Shown here piece by piece: positions 37,800 through 45,958 of a stretch of 64,000 nt of DNA (position 1 is the stretch's first letter; each line of letters begins with the position of its first letter). The stretch is from Thermodesulfobacteriota bacterium (GTDB lineage: Bacteria > Desulfobacterota_D > UBA1144 > Nemesobacterales > CSP1-2). The stretch covers positions 1 through 64,000 of the forward strand of contig DATMAT010000008.1 in the NCBI GenBank assembly GCA_035559815.1. The letters run 5' to 3'. The notes under the pieces are model-generated. The model was not told the origin of the DNA. It made no database searches and saw nothing but the letters and a program-made list of their open reading frames with translations. The position numbers and the translations under genes were made by a program.

Positions 37800-37886
37800 C
37801 ACGATCAGCAGCGTCTGGAAAGGCACCATCACTTCATAGTCTTCCACGTAGTCACCGACTAACACTAATATTTTCTTTGGTGCCAT
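37800..37886 (-). pseudogene. Truncated second copy of the DJ-1/PfpI gene start
   Basis: ATG at 37886 begins [20 protein letters not shown] then VPFQTLLIV, matching the first 29 residues of the DJ-1 gene at 36782-37363 ([20 protein letters not shown]...). Synonymous differences are numerous, so it is an old duplicate, not an assembly echo. Similarity stops abruptly at 37800 and the frame runs into the upstream region of the CopG antitoxin. Confidence 0.8.
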
Positions 37887-38035
37887 GTTTGATTACATCC
37901 TTTGTTTTATTTTTTACGAATTGCGTATAACGTTACAACATAACCGATATTAGTTATAGGCAAGTGTCCCCAAAGACAAGGCTTAGCAGAAGTAGTTACG
38001 CTGTTCTATCTCCTTGTTATATAAATTTGCAATCT

Positions 38036-38623
38036 CTAATTCTTTTCAAACCTATCAAGTAGGTTCTTAATATCTTGAACTGATAAACAACAAAAAGAAA
38101 TAAGCTTTTCAATCAAATCTAGCAACTCCTTCTGACTTAATACGGGAACTCCACCAGGACCGTGACCATGCTTTAGTTTCCCACCCGGTTTGGAACGAGC
38201 ATCTTTGTAGTAGTTAAAATGTATTCCAGTTATATCTCCGTTTTCCTCATCAGATATTAAGTAAACGTAAGGAGAGTAGGTCTGGTATGGGGTTGTTATC
38301 CTAATGACTCCTTTAATCCATCGTTCAAAAACTTTATCTTTTTCCTGGAGATTACTTTTACGATAAATATAGGCATCAGAGATTCCACATTTAGAGCACT
38401 TTAATCTCCCTCTTGTGTCGGTATGGTTATCAATCAAATCAACAATATCGTTTGCCCAAGTTCTTTCTTGGCAATTTTGGTTTCTACATTTAATCCAAAT
38501 ATCTTTATCCTCTTTACAAATAGCTAATAGTTCATTCACATTTGTATTAGAGATATACTTCCAATTTAAAGGGAAGCCTGGAAGGCAGTGTAGGCATTGG
38601 AAATTTTCCACAACTTTCATCAC
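38036..38623 (-). CDS. Zinc-ribbon-containing hypothetical protein
   Basis: 195 residues, low-GC coding relative to its surroundings. Three Cys pairs: CLHC (near residue 10), CRNQNC (~47) and CSKC (~77), with ERTWANDIVDLIDNH between them. The C-terminal part has GKLKHGHGPGG and a helical tail. The ERTW...LIDNH...CxxC block resembles the small protein at 39683-39895. Its start overlaps the end of the DUF2283 gene, so the three minus-strand genes 39161-38036 form one operon. No family recognised. Confidence 0.6.
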   Translation of the reverse strand: MMKVVENFQCLHCLPGFPLNWKYISNTNVNELLAICKEDKDIWIKCRNQNCQERTWANDIVDLIDNHTDTRGRLKCSKCGISDAYIYRKSNLQEKDKVFERWIKGVIRITTPYQTYSPYVYLISDEENGDITGIHFNYYKDARSKPGGKLKHGHGPGGVPVLSQKELLDLIEKLISFCCLSVQDIKNLLDRFEKN

Positions 38624-38862
38624 ACCTTTCCCACTTTCCTCTTACTCGCATTAAGCACAGTAATCCCGACAACTTTTCCTTTCTCATACCTGATTATCAC
38701 ATCATCATCCGTGATTTGGGAATCATCTGCGTGACTAGGTTTTTTAAAGTTAATGTATAAAACATCAACATCTTCGTCGTATGTGGTCCAAATTCTTGAA
38801 TAGGGAATCTTGAGTAAGCCTGGTACGAGAGTCAATATTTCTTTTACTTCTGTTGCTCCCAT
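38620..38862 (-). CDS. DUF2283 family protein (antitoxin-like)
   Basis: 80 residues. The core KIPYSRIWTTYDEDVDVLYINFKKPSHADDSQITDDDVIIRYEKGKVVGITVLNASKR matches DUF2283. Such proteins often follow a small toxin-like ORF and are thought to be antitoxins. Overlaps the upstream gene by 19 bases, implying translational coupling. Confidence 0.82.
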   Translation of the reverse strand: MGATEVKEILTLVPGLLKIPYSRIWTTYDEDVDVLYINFKKPSHADDSQITDDDVIIRYEKGKVVGITVLNASKRKVGKV

Positions 38863-39161
38863 ATCTTTTGTCTCCTTTCAAGCTGTCTTTTCCGTCTCGT
38901 TAAAAAGGCGGTAATCACAAATCCATCTTCCCTGCTTATTTCCTTATATACTACCACAATGTACTTACCTTTTTCTATTTTTCTGACTGCTATATGCTCA
39001 CCCATTTTACCCTCATAAATTGCCTCTGGTTCTTCCACCGTTTCAAGAACTTCAAAGTAATATCCGGCCATCTCTGAGTGTTCTTCCGTAATGTGGAACC
39101 ATCTCTCTTTTGTTAACCTAATTAAAACCTTATTTTTTGACCTGACTGAATCCATGCTCAC
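38844..39161 (-). CDS. Small toxin-like protein paired with DUF2283
   Basis: 105 residues, mixed alpha/beta: VLIRLTKERWFHITEEHSEM, then VLETVEEPEAIYEGKMGEHIAVRKIEKGKYIVVVYKEISREDGFVITAFLTRRK. This arrangement (HITE-H near the N-terminus, then YIVVVYKE and FVITAFLT strands) is found in RelE/BECR-like putative nucleases encoded before DUF2283. Toxin activity is inferred from the pairing, not shown. Start codon choice (39161 or Met3) is minor. Confidence 0.6.
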   Translation of the reverse strand: MSMDSVRSKNKVLIRLTKERWFHITEEHSEMAGYYFEVLETVEEPEAIYEGKMGEHIAVRKIEKGKYIVVVYKEISREDGFVITAFLTRRKRQLERRQKIWEQQK

Positions 39162-39236
39162 ACATCTTTTTCAATGTCTTTCTGATAGGGGTAGTGTACT
39201 TGATTACCTTATTGGCTTTCAAGATAAATGTCAGAT

Positions 39237-39356
39237 TGCCGCAATTCACCGCCTGTGCTGTCTTGAATATAGTGAATTCAAGAGAACTCTTACAAAATAT
39301 CGAGACAGATTTCTTTGATAGGGAACTTAAAAACCTTATCAAAAGCGGTTCACTCT
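39237..39356 (+). pseudogene. Fragment copied from the 5' part of the VWA gene
   Basis: In one frame this reads LPQFTACAVLNIVNSRELLQ, NIETDFFDR and ELKNLIKSGS. It is clearly related to residues ~24-72 of the VWA protein at 46042-47673 (LPSTTYATLNLVDSRKLSQN, IETDSFDR, ELKNLIESGS), with a deletion of about 11 codons. Similarity also covers the DNA just upstream. It is a decayed duplicate about 7 kb from its source. Confidence 0.7.
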
Positions 39357-39369
39357 TCTGCTCCATTCC

Positions 39370-39552
39370 TTGTCATGTCATCCGAATAAAAGTACATATG
39401 GCCCTAGAGGAGTATGGTTTGAAGGTGGTGGTAAGCAGATAGACCGTGAAGGAGCTATTAAGTTAGCCACTATGTTACTATCTGTTGCTGTAATGGGGAG
39501 TGATAAACAGGTAATTGAAATCTTGGAAAGACAAAATGAGGATACGGAGTGA
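39370..39552 (+). CDS. Short hypothetical ORF, possibly a gene remnant
   Basis: 60 codons. HPNKSTYGPRGVWFEGGGKQ, IDREGAIKLATMLLSVAVMG and SDKQVIEILERQ look like genuine protein sequence ending in a helical tail, but there is no ribosome site. The 5' side joins directly to the VWA fragment, so it may be the C-terminus of a lost gene. No family recognised. Confidence 0.35.
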   Translation: MSCHPNKSTYGPRGVWFEGGGKQIDREGAIKLATMLLSVAVMGSDKQVIEILERQNEDTE

Positions 39553-39589
39553 CTATAAGTTAGCTAAAAATATACTTAATGACAAGATA

Positions 39590-39638
39590 GGCATAGCTCT
39601 CTTGAATTGCTTGATGGGAGAGCTATGCCCCGTATAAT
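39590..39638 (+). promoter_or_regulatory. Promoter with overlapping inverted repeat (possible operator)
   Basis: TTGATG at 39611-39616, 16 bases, TATAAT at 39633-39638. A perfect 12-bp inverted repeat GGCATAGCTCTC / GAGAGCTATGCC (39590-39601 and 39618-39629) encloses the -35 box and fills the spacer. It could be a repressor-binding site for the ORF at 39683 or another dispersed palindrome. Confidence 0.45.
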
Positions 39639-39682
39639 ATGAAGAATATTTGGATGGTTCGGCTGTGGTGTTGTTATAAAAA

Positions 39683-39895
39683 ATGGGTTCTTTAGGTGGT
39701 AAGGTTGAAGGTGAGACAGTGCTTTTTGTTTTTGAGTGTGATAATTGTCACATGCTGTGCGAGAGACGTACTTGGGGTGCTGGTTTATCTGAAATAATAA
39801 ATCATCGGTCTTATCTATGTTGCTTGTGTGACCAATATTATGGATATGGTCTATGTAAATTGTGTAAATATAGAAGGGAACGCCCTAAAGAATAA
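39683..39895 (+). CDS. Small zinc-ribbon hypothetical protein
   Basis: 70 residues, nine Cys: ECDNCHMLCERRTW, CCLCD and CKLCKYRR. CERRTWGAGLSEIINH followed by a CxxC resembles ERTWANDIVDLIDNH plus CSKC in the protein at 38036-38623. It has no good Shine-Dalgarno, but a promoter-like sequence ends 44 bases upstream. Could be a truncated relative; function unknown. Confidence 0.4.
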   Translation: MGSLGGKVEGETVLFVFECDNCHMLCERRTWGAGLSEIINHRSYLCCLCDQYYGYGLCKLCKYRRERPKE

Positions 39896-39958
39896 CATGA
39901 CATGTCCTGAACTACAAAAGCGTTTACAGTAGGTCTTTCGGTTAGCGTTTTTTCTATT

Positions 39959-40300
39959 CTACTCCATCACCTCCCTGAGTTCAACGGGATTTTCAAAGAC
40001 ATACTGCTGATATAGGCTGAGTCCATCGGTGAAAGTTTCATAGGGAGTCCTTCCCCGACAGTACCTTCCCTGATTCGTACGCTCCTTGTTATAATAATCC
40101 ATAAACGCACCAAGGTCACTCTGAATCTCCTCAAGAGTCCGGTAAAGCTTCTTTCGGAACGATACCTGGTAGAACTTATTCTCTATGGTCTGGTTGAGCC
40201 TCTCCACAGCTCCGTTGGTCTTCGTATGCTCTATGTCGTTGAGGTGAAGATACAACTCATACGGATGTGCTCTGCCCTACCACAGTACTCATGTTAGTGT
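39959..40300 (-). mobile_element. IS481-like transposase remnant with internal deletion
   Basis: The 98-residue frame (39959-40255) is the C-terminal end of a DDE integrase-core transposase: KTNGAVERLNQTIENKFYQV, LEEIQSDLGAFMDYYNKERTNQGRYCRGRTPYETF. Upstream codons to about 40282 add HPYELYLHLNDIEHT, joined to KTNG with the intervening residues missing. Just before that, AAAAAGGAG and an ATG encode only MSTVVGQSTSV then stop. The catalytic Asp residues are gone, so the element is dead. Terminal repeats were not identified. Confidence 0.75.
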
Positions 40301-40825
40301 CTCCTTTTTAGACCACTTTATTCTTTTTCATTGTGTCTACTTTTTTATTCTTTCTTTATTCTCACTTTATTCAACACTCAAAAAACTTTTTATTTTCAAT
40401 AGGATCGAGAGTAATAAAGTCTTTATTCCTTTTTTTAATAGGAAGAATAAAGCGGTTAAACCGGGGGATCAATCGGGCATCCGTGCTTTTTGTCATCCCC
40501 GAACGTTCCCCGCTAAAGCTTGTATCCGAAAGTATTAATCGGATAACATGCGGGGACAAGCTTAATCCGGGATCCATCTTTTGAAAAACTGGATTCCCGC
40601 TTACGCGGGAATGACAGCATTTCGTAGCTTGTTCAAAGTCGTTAACCTATCGAGTGCATAATATAAGTTGCTTAGATTGCGTCTTACCCTTTCTAACAAA
40701 TTCAAAACTGATCAGTCTTTCTTGCCGCTCAAGAATCACTTTGATAGCAAATTTCAGGCCTCTGAGTTATAATGATTATATTAATTTCACGGGTAAAGTA
40801 CCAATACAAAAGAGAGAAACGTAAA
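40301..40825. repeat. Repeat-rich intergenic region
   Basis: AT-rich start (40301-40440), then CCGGGGGATCAATCGGGCA and GTCATCCCCGAACG units. GCGGGGACAAGCTTAATCCGGGATCC follows, then the hairpin GAAAAACTGGATTCCCGC / GCGGGAATGACAG (40583-40617). These are the same words as at 26.9, 33.0 and 55.6 kb. No gene supported. Confidence 0.65.
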
Positions 40826-41095
40826 ATGGCGAAGCGTATATCAGCAATGGATTTAAGGAAACGCCTTGGGCAGATAATGAATGAGGTTTCGTTGCAAGAC
40901 GACGAGTATGTTATCGAAAGGGATGGGAAGCCGATGGCTGCAATAGTTCCTATCTGGAAGCTTAAGCAGATCGAAGAAAGGAAAAAGGCTTTCTGGAATA
41001 AAGTTGAAGAGTTTCGTGAAGAAGGGAAAAAGGTAAGAAAGAACGAGATTGAATCAGCGATAGCTAAGGCTGTAAAATCAGTAAAGAGCAAATAA
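40826..41095 (+). CDS. Phd/YefM-type antitoxin
   Basis: 89 residues from the ATG at 40826. MAKRISAMDLRKRLGQIMNE, VSLQDDEYVIERDGKPMAAIVPIWKLKQIEE is the DNA-binding N-terminal half of Phd/YefM antitoxins. The Lys/Glu-rich tail would wrap the toxin. The PIN toxin starts three bases after its stop. The operon is presumably autorepressed. Confidence 0.85.
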   Translation: MAKRISAMDLRKRLGQIMNEVSLQDDEYVIERDGKPMAAIVPIWKLKQIEERKKAFWNKVEEFREEGKKVRKNEIESAIAKAVKSVKSK

Positions 41096-41098
41096 CCT

Positions 41099-41533
41099 TT
41101 GTTCAGGGTGGTTCTCGATGCCAATCAGTTCGTGAGCGCTATACTCCATCCGGATGGACTTCCCGCCAAGGCACTCAACGCATGGCGTGAGGGTCTTTTT
41201 GAACTGGTAATATCGCCATCCATCATAAGTGAGATTAGGCGTGTGCTTAACTATCCGAAACTCTACAAAATCCATAAAAAGAACCCCAAAGAAATTGACC
41301 TCTTCTTAGAAGATTTTGAAATACTCGCTTTTCTTGTACCAGGGAAACTTCCCCTATCTGTCGTGGCGAATGATCCTTCAGATGATAAATACCTTATCGC
41401 GGCACTGGAGGGAGGCGCAAGTTTTCTTGTAACTGGTGACTCTGACCTTCTTCACATTCGGGATTATAAAGGTATAAAGATAATTACACCTAGGAAATTC
41501 TTAGAAGAACTAAAAGCACAAGAAAAAAGATAG
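41099..41533 (+). CDS. PIN-domain ribonuclease toxin
   Basis: 144 residues, TTG start immediately after the antitoxin. PIN fold acidic residues: VLDANQFVSAIL (Asp7), Glu in SPSIISEIRRVL, and DPSDDKYLIAALEGGASFLVTGDSDLL near the C-terminus. It is a predicted Mg2+-dependent RNase held in check by the upstream Phd-like protein. All acidic residues are present, so the pair appears intact. Confidence 0.88.
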   Translation: MFRVVLDANQFVSAILHPDGLPAKALNAWREGLFELVISPSIISEIRRVLNYPKLYKIHKKNPKEIDLFLEDFEILAFLVPGKLPLSVVANDPSDDKYLIAALEGGASFLVTGDSDLLHIRDYKGIKIITPRKFLEELKAQEKR

Positions 41534-41539
41534 CGGGAT

Positions 41540-42583
41540 TCAAACAAGCCTCTCTCCGCTGGATTTATCAAAGAAGTGGAGCTTTTCTAAAGGGATTTTG
41601 AAGAAGACTCTTGTTCCGGGGTTCATCTTTTCTTCGGCAAGCAATATGCCCTTCATTGTTTTCTCCTTCCACAGAAAATCTACCCAAGTGTCACTACCGG
41701 TCGGCTCTAAAAGGAGCACTTTTCCCTCAAGTGTTGTCTCATCACCCTTAGCACTAACAGCCACATCGGATGGCCTTATCCCGACGATAATCTGTCTATT
41801 CTCGAACTGCTCAAGGACAGGTTTAAAAATGGTTATGTCTTTTAACAGCGAGCCGTCGATCATATTCATCGGCGGACTCCCGATAAACCAGGCGACGAAC
41901 AGGTTTGCCGGTTTTGCGTATACCTCCATAGGGTGGCCGCATTGTTGAATCTTTCCCTGGTAGAGCACGGCGATCCGGTCTGAGAGTACCATCGCCTCTT
42001 CCTGGTCGTGGGTAACATATACGGTTGTTATCTGTAGTTCTTGATGGAGCCTCTTTAACTCCGCCCTTGTCTCTATCCTCAGCCTTGCATCCAGATTAGA
42101 CAGGGGCTCGTCCATCAAAAATACTCGGGGCTTTCTGATGAGAGCACGGCCCAGAGCCACCCGTTGTCTTTGTCCGCCGGATAGCTCTCGTGGCTTTCTT
42201 CTTAAAAGGGGTTTCAAATCCAGGATTGCGGCCACGCGATTGATCTCTTCGTCTATTTTTTCCTTGGGCAATTTTTTCACACGCAAAGGGAAAGAGATGT
42301 TTTCATATACGGTCATGTGGGGATAGAGGGCGTAGCTCTGGAAAACCATGGCCACGTCCCGCTCGCCCGGGGACAGGTTGTTGATGGGGACCCCGTCAAA
42401 ATGTATGATACCGCTGCTTACCTCCTCAAGCCCGGCAATCATGTTCATTATGGTTGACTTCCCACAACCGCTCGGCCCGACGAAGGTAAAGAATTCCCTA
42501 TCCTCGATGGTTAAGTCGAGGTTCTTCACCACCAGTACATCCTTGAATCTTTTCTCGACTCCTTGAAACCTTATCTCTGCCAA
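41540..42583 (-). CDS. Sugar ABC transporter ATP-binding protein (MalK/UgpC-type)
   Basis: 347 residues. Walker A GPSGCGKST, signature LSGGQRQRVALGRAL, Walker B VFLMDEPLSNLDA, switch His in VYVTHD. The C-terminal ~110 residues form the TOBE/OB regulatory domain of carbohydrate importers (IVGIRPSDV). Energises the two permeases encoded just upstream. Last gene of the four-gene transporter operon. Confidence 0.94.
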   Translation of the reverse strand: MAEIRFQGVEKRFKDVLVVKNLDLTIEDREFFTFVGPSGCGKSTIMNMIAGLEEVSSGIIHFDGVPINNLSPGERDVAMVFQSYALYPHMTVYENISFPLRVKKLPKEKIDEEINRVAAILDLKPLLRRKPRELSGGQRQRVALGRALIRKPRVFLMDEPLSNLDARLRIETRAELKRLHQELQITTVYVTHDQEEAMVLSDRIAVLYQGKIQQCGHPMEVYAKPANLFVAWFIGSPPMNMIDGSLLKDITIFKPVLEQFENRQIIVGIRPSDVAVSAKGDETTLEGKVLLLEPTGSDTWVDFLWKEKTMKGILLAEEKMNPGTRVFFKIPLEKLHFFDKSSGERLV

Positions 42584-42587
42584 GGTT

Positions 42588-43400
42588 CTATCCTTTGATT
42601 GCCCCTGCAGTTAATCCTTCGATAATCCTCCTCTGGAATGCAAAGGCCAGTATGATGATAGGCATGGTCACCACGATGGAGGCTGCCGCAATCTCGCCCC
42701 AGGGTATTTCATGAAGCCCCGGAAAAAGCGCGATCCCGACCGGTATTGTCCTCGAATCGATAGTCGAGGTGAAGGTCAGGGCAAAGAGAAACTCATTCCA
42801 GGAAAAAATGAACACCAATATAGCGGTGGCAAAAAGCCCCGGTGTGGATAAAGGCAAAATGATCTTGTAAAAAGATTGAAAGGGTGTACAGCCATCCACC
42901 CTCGATGCCAGGTAGATTTCATGGGGAATGTCTCTGAAAAAGCTGGTCAGCACCCAGATGGTCAGGGGAAGGGAAAAGGTTGTGTAGGTGATGATCAGCG
43001 CAAATAGCGTATCCCTCAGTTTCAAGGCTCCAATGATGATGTATAGAGGGCTTACCGTGGCAATAGGGGGAAACATGGAGGCGGATAGAACAAAAGCTAG
43101 AATGAGCCCTTTCCCTTTTACATTCAGCTTTGCCAGGGCAAATGCCGCCAGCGAGCCGACGACAACCGAGAGGATAGTGGTAGAGGTTGCCACTATAAAG
43201 CTATTTGCCATGATTCTGAGAAATGGATGACCCGTAAAAATGGAGATGTAATTCACACTGGTCGGGTCATGCGGAAGGATAGGCGGTAATCTGGTTAGTT
43301 CTACTTCCGGCTTTAGAGATGTAATCAACTGCCAGAAAGACGGACCGAGGCAATAAAGGACAACAATAATCACAAGAACATAAAAGCCCAACCGTCTCAT
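42588..43400 (-). CDS. Sugar ABC transporter permease (MalG-type)
   Basis: 270 residues, six helices. The EAA loop ASRVDGCTPFQSFYKIILPLSTPGL contacts the ATPase. N-terminal LKPEVELTRLPPILPHDPTSVNY is typical of MalG-family subunits. Overlaps the upstream permease by four bases (ATGA-type coupling). Confidence 0.93.
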   Translation of the reverse strand: MRRLGFYVLVIIVVLYCLGPSFWQLITSLKPEVELTRLPPILPHDPTSVNYISIFTGHPFLRIMANSFIVATSTTILSVVVGSLAAFALAKLNVKGKGLILAFVLSASMFPPIATVSPLYIIIGALKLRDTLFALIITYTTFSLPLTIWVLTSFFRDIPHEIYLASRVDGCTPFQSFYKIILPLSTPGLFATAILVFIFSWNEFLFALTFTSTIDSRTIPVGIALFPGLHEIPWGEIAAASIVVTMPIIILAFAFQRRIIEGLTAGAIKG

Positions 43401-44245
43401 TCCGTCCCCCTTTTTAAAAGTTTTACATAAAAGGTGGTAGTTATGGCCACGGAGAGAAATATCGTTACTGCGAGCGCGGAGCCATATCCAAACTGTAATG
43501 TCTGAAAGAGTGTCTTGTAGGCATATATGGATAAGGTCTCGGTCGTATTCCCAGGGCCTCCCCCGGTGAGTACATAAATAACGTCAAAGACCCTGAAGGC
43601 ATCCAGTGTCCTAAAGATGAGCACGATAAGGATCATCGGCATAAGAAGGGGAAGGGTTATGCGTCTGAAGATATACCAATTCGAGGCGCCGTCAACCCGG
43701 GCTGCCCGGTATAAATCAACCGGTATAGTCTGAAGCCTGGCCATGAGAAGAAGGACAACAAACGGGGTCGTTTTCCATACATCCACAAAAACCGCGGCAT
43801 TTAACGCCCAGAACGGGCTTCCCAGCCAGTTGATGTTGACTCCCAGCAGGTGATTCAAAATGCCGAAGTCCGGGTTATACATCCACCCCCACATCTTGGC
43901 GGAAACCACGGTGGGGATGACCCACGGGACTAAGATGATGGAGCGCATGATACCCTTCCCCTTAAACCCTCTATTCAAAAGCATGGCTATGGCCAGGCCG
44001 AGTATGAGTTCCAGGAAGACCGAGACGGCGGTGAAATAAACGGTGTTGTAAAGGGCGTTCCAGAACCGGTCATCCCTGAGCAGAAAGCCGTAGTTCTCCA
44101 GCCCGATGAACTTCGAAATATCGAAGATGAGCAGGCGGCGGTGAAGGCTCAACCAGAAAACGTAGAAAAGGGGATAGAGCGTTACCACGGCTAGAATAAG
44201 CAGTGTAGGAGCCAAAAAAAGATAGGGTTTTCCTTTAGTAGTCAT
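43397..44245 (-). CDS. Sugar ABC transporter permease (MalF-type)
   Basis: 282 residues, six helices. N-terminal YLFLAPTLLILAVVTLYPLFYVFWLSL and EAA loop AARVDGASNWYIFRRITLPLLMPM. Pairs with the MalG-type subunit. Separated from the binding-protein gene by 346 bases of repeats, so the operon is physically split by a repeat insertion. Confidence 0.93.
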   Translation of the reverse strand: MTTKGKPYLFLAPTLLILAVVTLYPLFYVFWLSLHRRLLIFDISKFIGLENYGFLLRDDRFWNALYNTVYFTAVSVFLELILGLAIAMLLNRGFKGKGIMRSIILVPWVIPTVVSAKMWGWMYNPDFGILNHLLGVNINWLGSPFWALNAAVFVDVWKTTPFVVLLLMARLQTIPVDLYRAARVDGASNWYIFRRITLPLLMPMILIVLIFRTLDAFRVFDVIYVLTGGGPGNTTETLSIYAYKTLFQTLQFGYGSALAVTIFLSVAITTTFYVKLLKRGTE

Positions 44246-44591
44246 TACACCAATTAGAGTATTTATTGTGCAAGAATAAAGATGTCATTGCGAGCACATT
44301 CGCCTAGCCTGCACTGAGGGAATCGAAGTGCTCAGTGTAAACTCCGCAAAGCAATCTGATAAAAGGTGTTATTTCTCCAAATCTAAGATTTCTCCCCTTC
44401 GACTGTGCTCAGGGTCGAAATGACAGAGCCCTCTTTGCACTTCCGATACTACAAAACCGCTTTTGTCATTCCGAACGAACGTGAGGAATCTAATTAGATT
44501 GCTTCGTCGTGGAATTTATCCTGGGCCCGCCGAAGGGCTCCTCGCAATGACAGTCCTTATCCGATACAGTATATAATCAACAGAATCGTTA
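44246..44591. repeat. 270-bp TGTCATTGCGAG element within the sugar ABC operon
   Basis: TGTCATTGCGAG at 44283-44294 and CTCGCAATGACA at 44541-44552 bound a composite. Nested inside are CTTCGACTGTGCTCAGG...GAAATGACAG and GTCATTCCGAACGAACGTGAGG units. This is the third copy of the family, here enlarged by other repeats inserted within it. Confidence 0.75.
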
Positions 44592-45875
44592 TCACTCCTC
44601 TGCACTTAAGATAAATTCAATCTGATTCCTTGCAGATTTTAACGCTTCTTCCGGCTTCTTGACCCTCGATAGTACGGCGCTGAACTCAGGCTGCATGACC
44701 TGGGATATCATCATATAGAATGGAGTGACGGGTCTTGGCCTGGCCTGCTCAAACACGACATAAAGGCTTGCGGTAAAAGGTTGAGCTCGGATCAGGTCCT
44801 TGTCGTTATACAGCTTCTTTAGCGTGGGCTTATAGCCGACGGTCAAAGAAAGGGTCTTTTGGACCTCGTAGGACGTTAAGAACCTGATGAACCTTTCGGC
44901 TTTTTCCGGATGTCTAGAATATTTATTGATACCCAACTGCCATCCGCCCAAGGTTGGCACAGATTGATGGCCGGGAAAACTGGGCAGAGCGGAAACACCG
45001 ACCTTGCCCTTTATCGGTGAACCATCCCTTTCGAAAAGATTCCAGGCATAGGGCCAGTTTCGCATGAAGACCGCTTTTCCCTTGCCGAAGATGTGCCTTG
45101 CGGAGTCTTCAATAGTGGTCGTGACTAGCTCGGGAGTGACACCATAGTGGTAAATGAGGTCTCTCATTAGCGTGAGTGCCTGCTGGTTTTCCGGGCTGTC
45201 GATGGCAACGTTACCGTTCTTGATAATGTCCCCGCCGTTACCCCAGATATACTCTAGGACATTGCATACCAGGCCTTCGTACTGTTTTCCCTGCCAGATA
45301 AAGCCGTAGAGCCCGGGCTCATTCCGGGTAATCTCGGAGGCGATTTGTATAAGCTCATACCAGGTCTTTGGCGGGGAAAAGCCATGCTTATCGAGCAAAT
45401 CCTTTCTATAATAGAGAACACCGGCATCTATGTACCATGGTATAGCATAGACGCTGTTATTATAGGTCGATACCCTCATCGGGCCCTGGAAAAATTCATC
45501 CCTTTGCCCCGGGGGCAGGATATGGCTTATGTCTCTCAGCCATCCGGCCTTGGCAAACTCCTGTACCCAGATAACATCCAGGGCAAAGACGTCAAAATCC
45601 GATGATTTTCCTTGAAGGTTGATCACATAGAACTGGTGTTGTTCGCCTGTTTCCGCTGGCAGGGTTTCATCCTTTACCCGGATATCTGGATTCTCCTCTT
45701 CAAACCTTTTGATCAAGTTTTTGATTGGCTCGAGGTCTCCAAGCACCCTTCCGTATTTGAAAACGATGGTGGTCTTCTCTTTTCCATCCGGCTGGGGCTC
45801 CTGTGTGCAACCTTGAAGCACAAGAATTGTACACAACAAAAAATATGGAATTATGTTCTTTACCGGGCTAAACAT
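44592..45875 (-). CDS. Sugar ABC transporter substrate-binding lipoprotein
   Basis: 427 residues. Lipobox LVLQGC. Family 1 extracellular solute-binding fold: IKNLIKRFEEENPDIRV, FALDVIWVQEFAKAGWL, AIPWYIDAGVLYYRKDLLDKHGFSPPKTWYEL and KAVFMRNWPYAW. These features resemble disaccharide (trehalose/maltose-type) binding proteins. Captures the sugar in the periplasm for the downstream MalF/MalG/ATPase complex. A trehalose link to treZ/treY at 57-64 kb is only suggestive. Confidence 0.9.
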   Translation of the reverse strand: MFSPVKNIIPYFLLCTILVLQGCTQEPQPDGKEKTTIVFKYGRVLGDLEPIKNLIKRFEEENPDIRVKDETLPAETGEQHQFYVINLQGKSSDFDVFALDVIWVQEFAKAGWLRDISHILPPGQRDEFFQGPMRVSTYNNSVYAIPWYIDAGVLYYRKDLLDKHGFSPPKTWYELIQIASEITRNEPGLYGFIWQGKQYEGLVCNVLEYIWGNGGDIIKNGNVAIDSPENQQALTLMRDLIYHYGVTPELVTTTIEDSARHIFGKGKAVFMRNWPYAWNLFERDGSPIKGKVGVSALPSFPGHQSVPTLGGWQLGINKYSRHPEKAERFIRFLTSYEVQKTLSLTVGYKPTLKKLYNDKDLIRAQPFTASLYVVFEQARPRPVTPFYMMISQVMQPEFSAVLSRVKKPEEALKSARNQIEFILSAEE

Positions 45876-45958
45876 AGCTTCGCAAACTCGTAAAAAAATA
45901 TCTTCCTAATATCGATTGTATATGAAGAGGGCGCATATTTGAAATAGGCTTATGACTG

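Noticed and set aside
40333-40584. Plus and minus ORFs between the IS remnant and the Phd gene
   Set aside because: They consist of repeat sequence and AT-rich spacer, and do not resemble any protein.
40301-40620. Possible CRISPR-like spacing of CGGGGA units
   Set aside because: Repeats are palindromic, unequal in length and irregularly spaced, with no constant repeat-spacer pattern; no cas gene is present.
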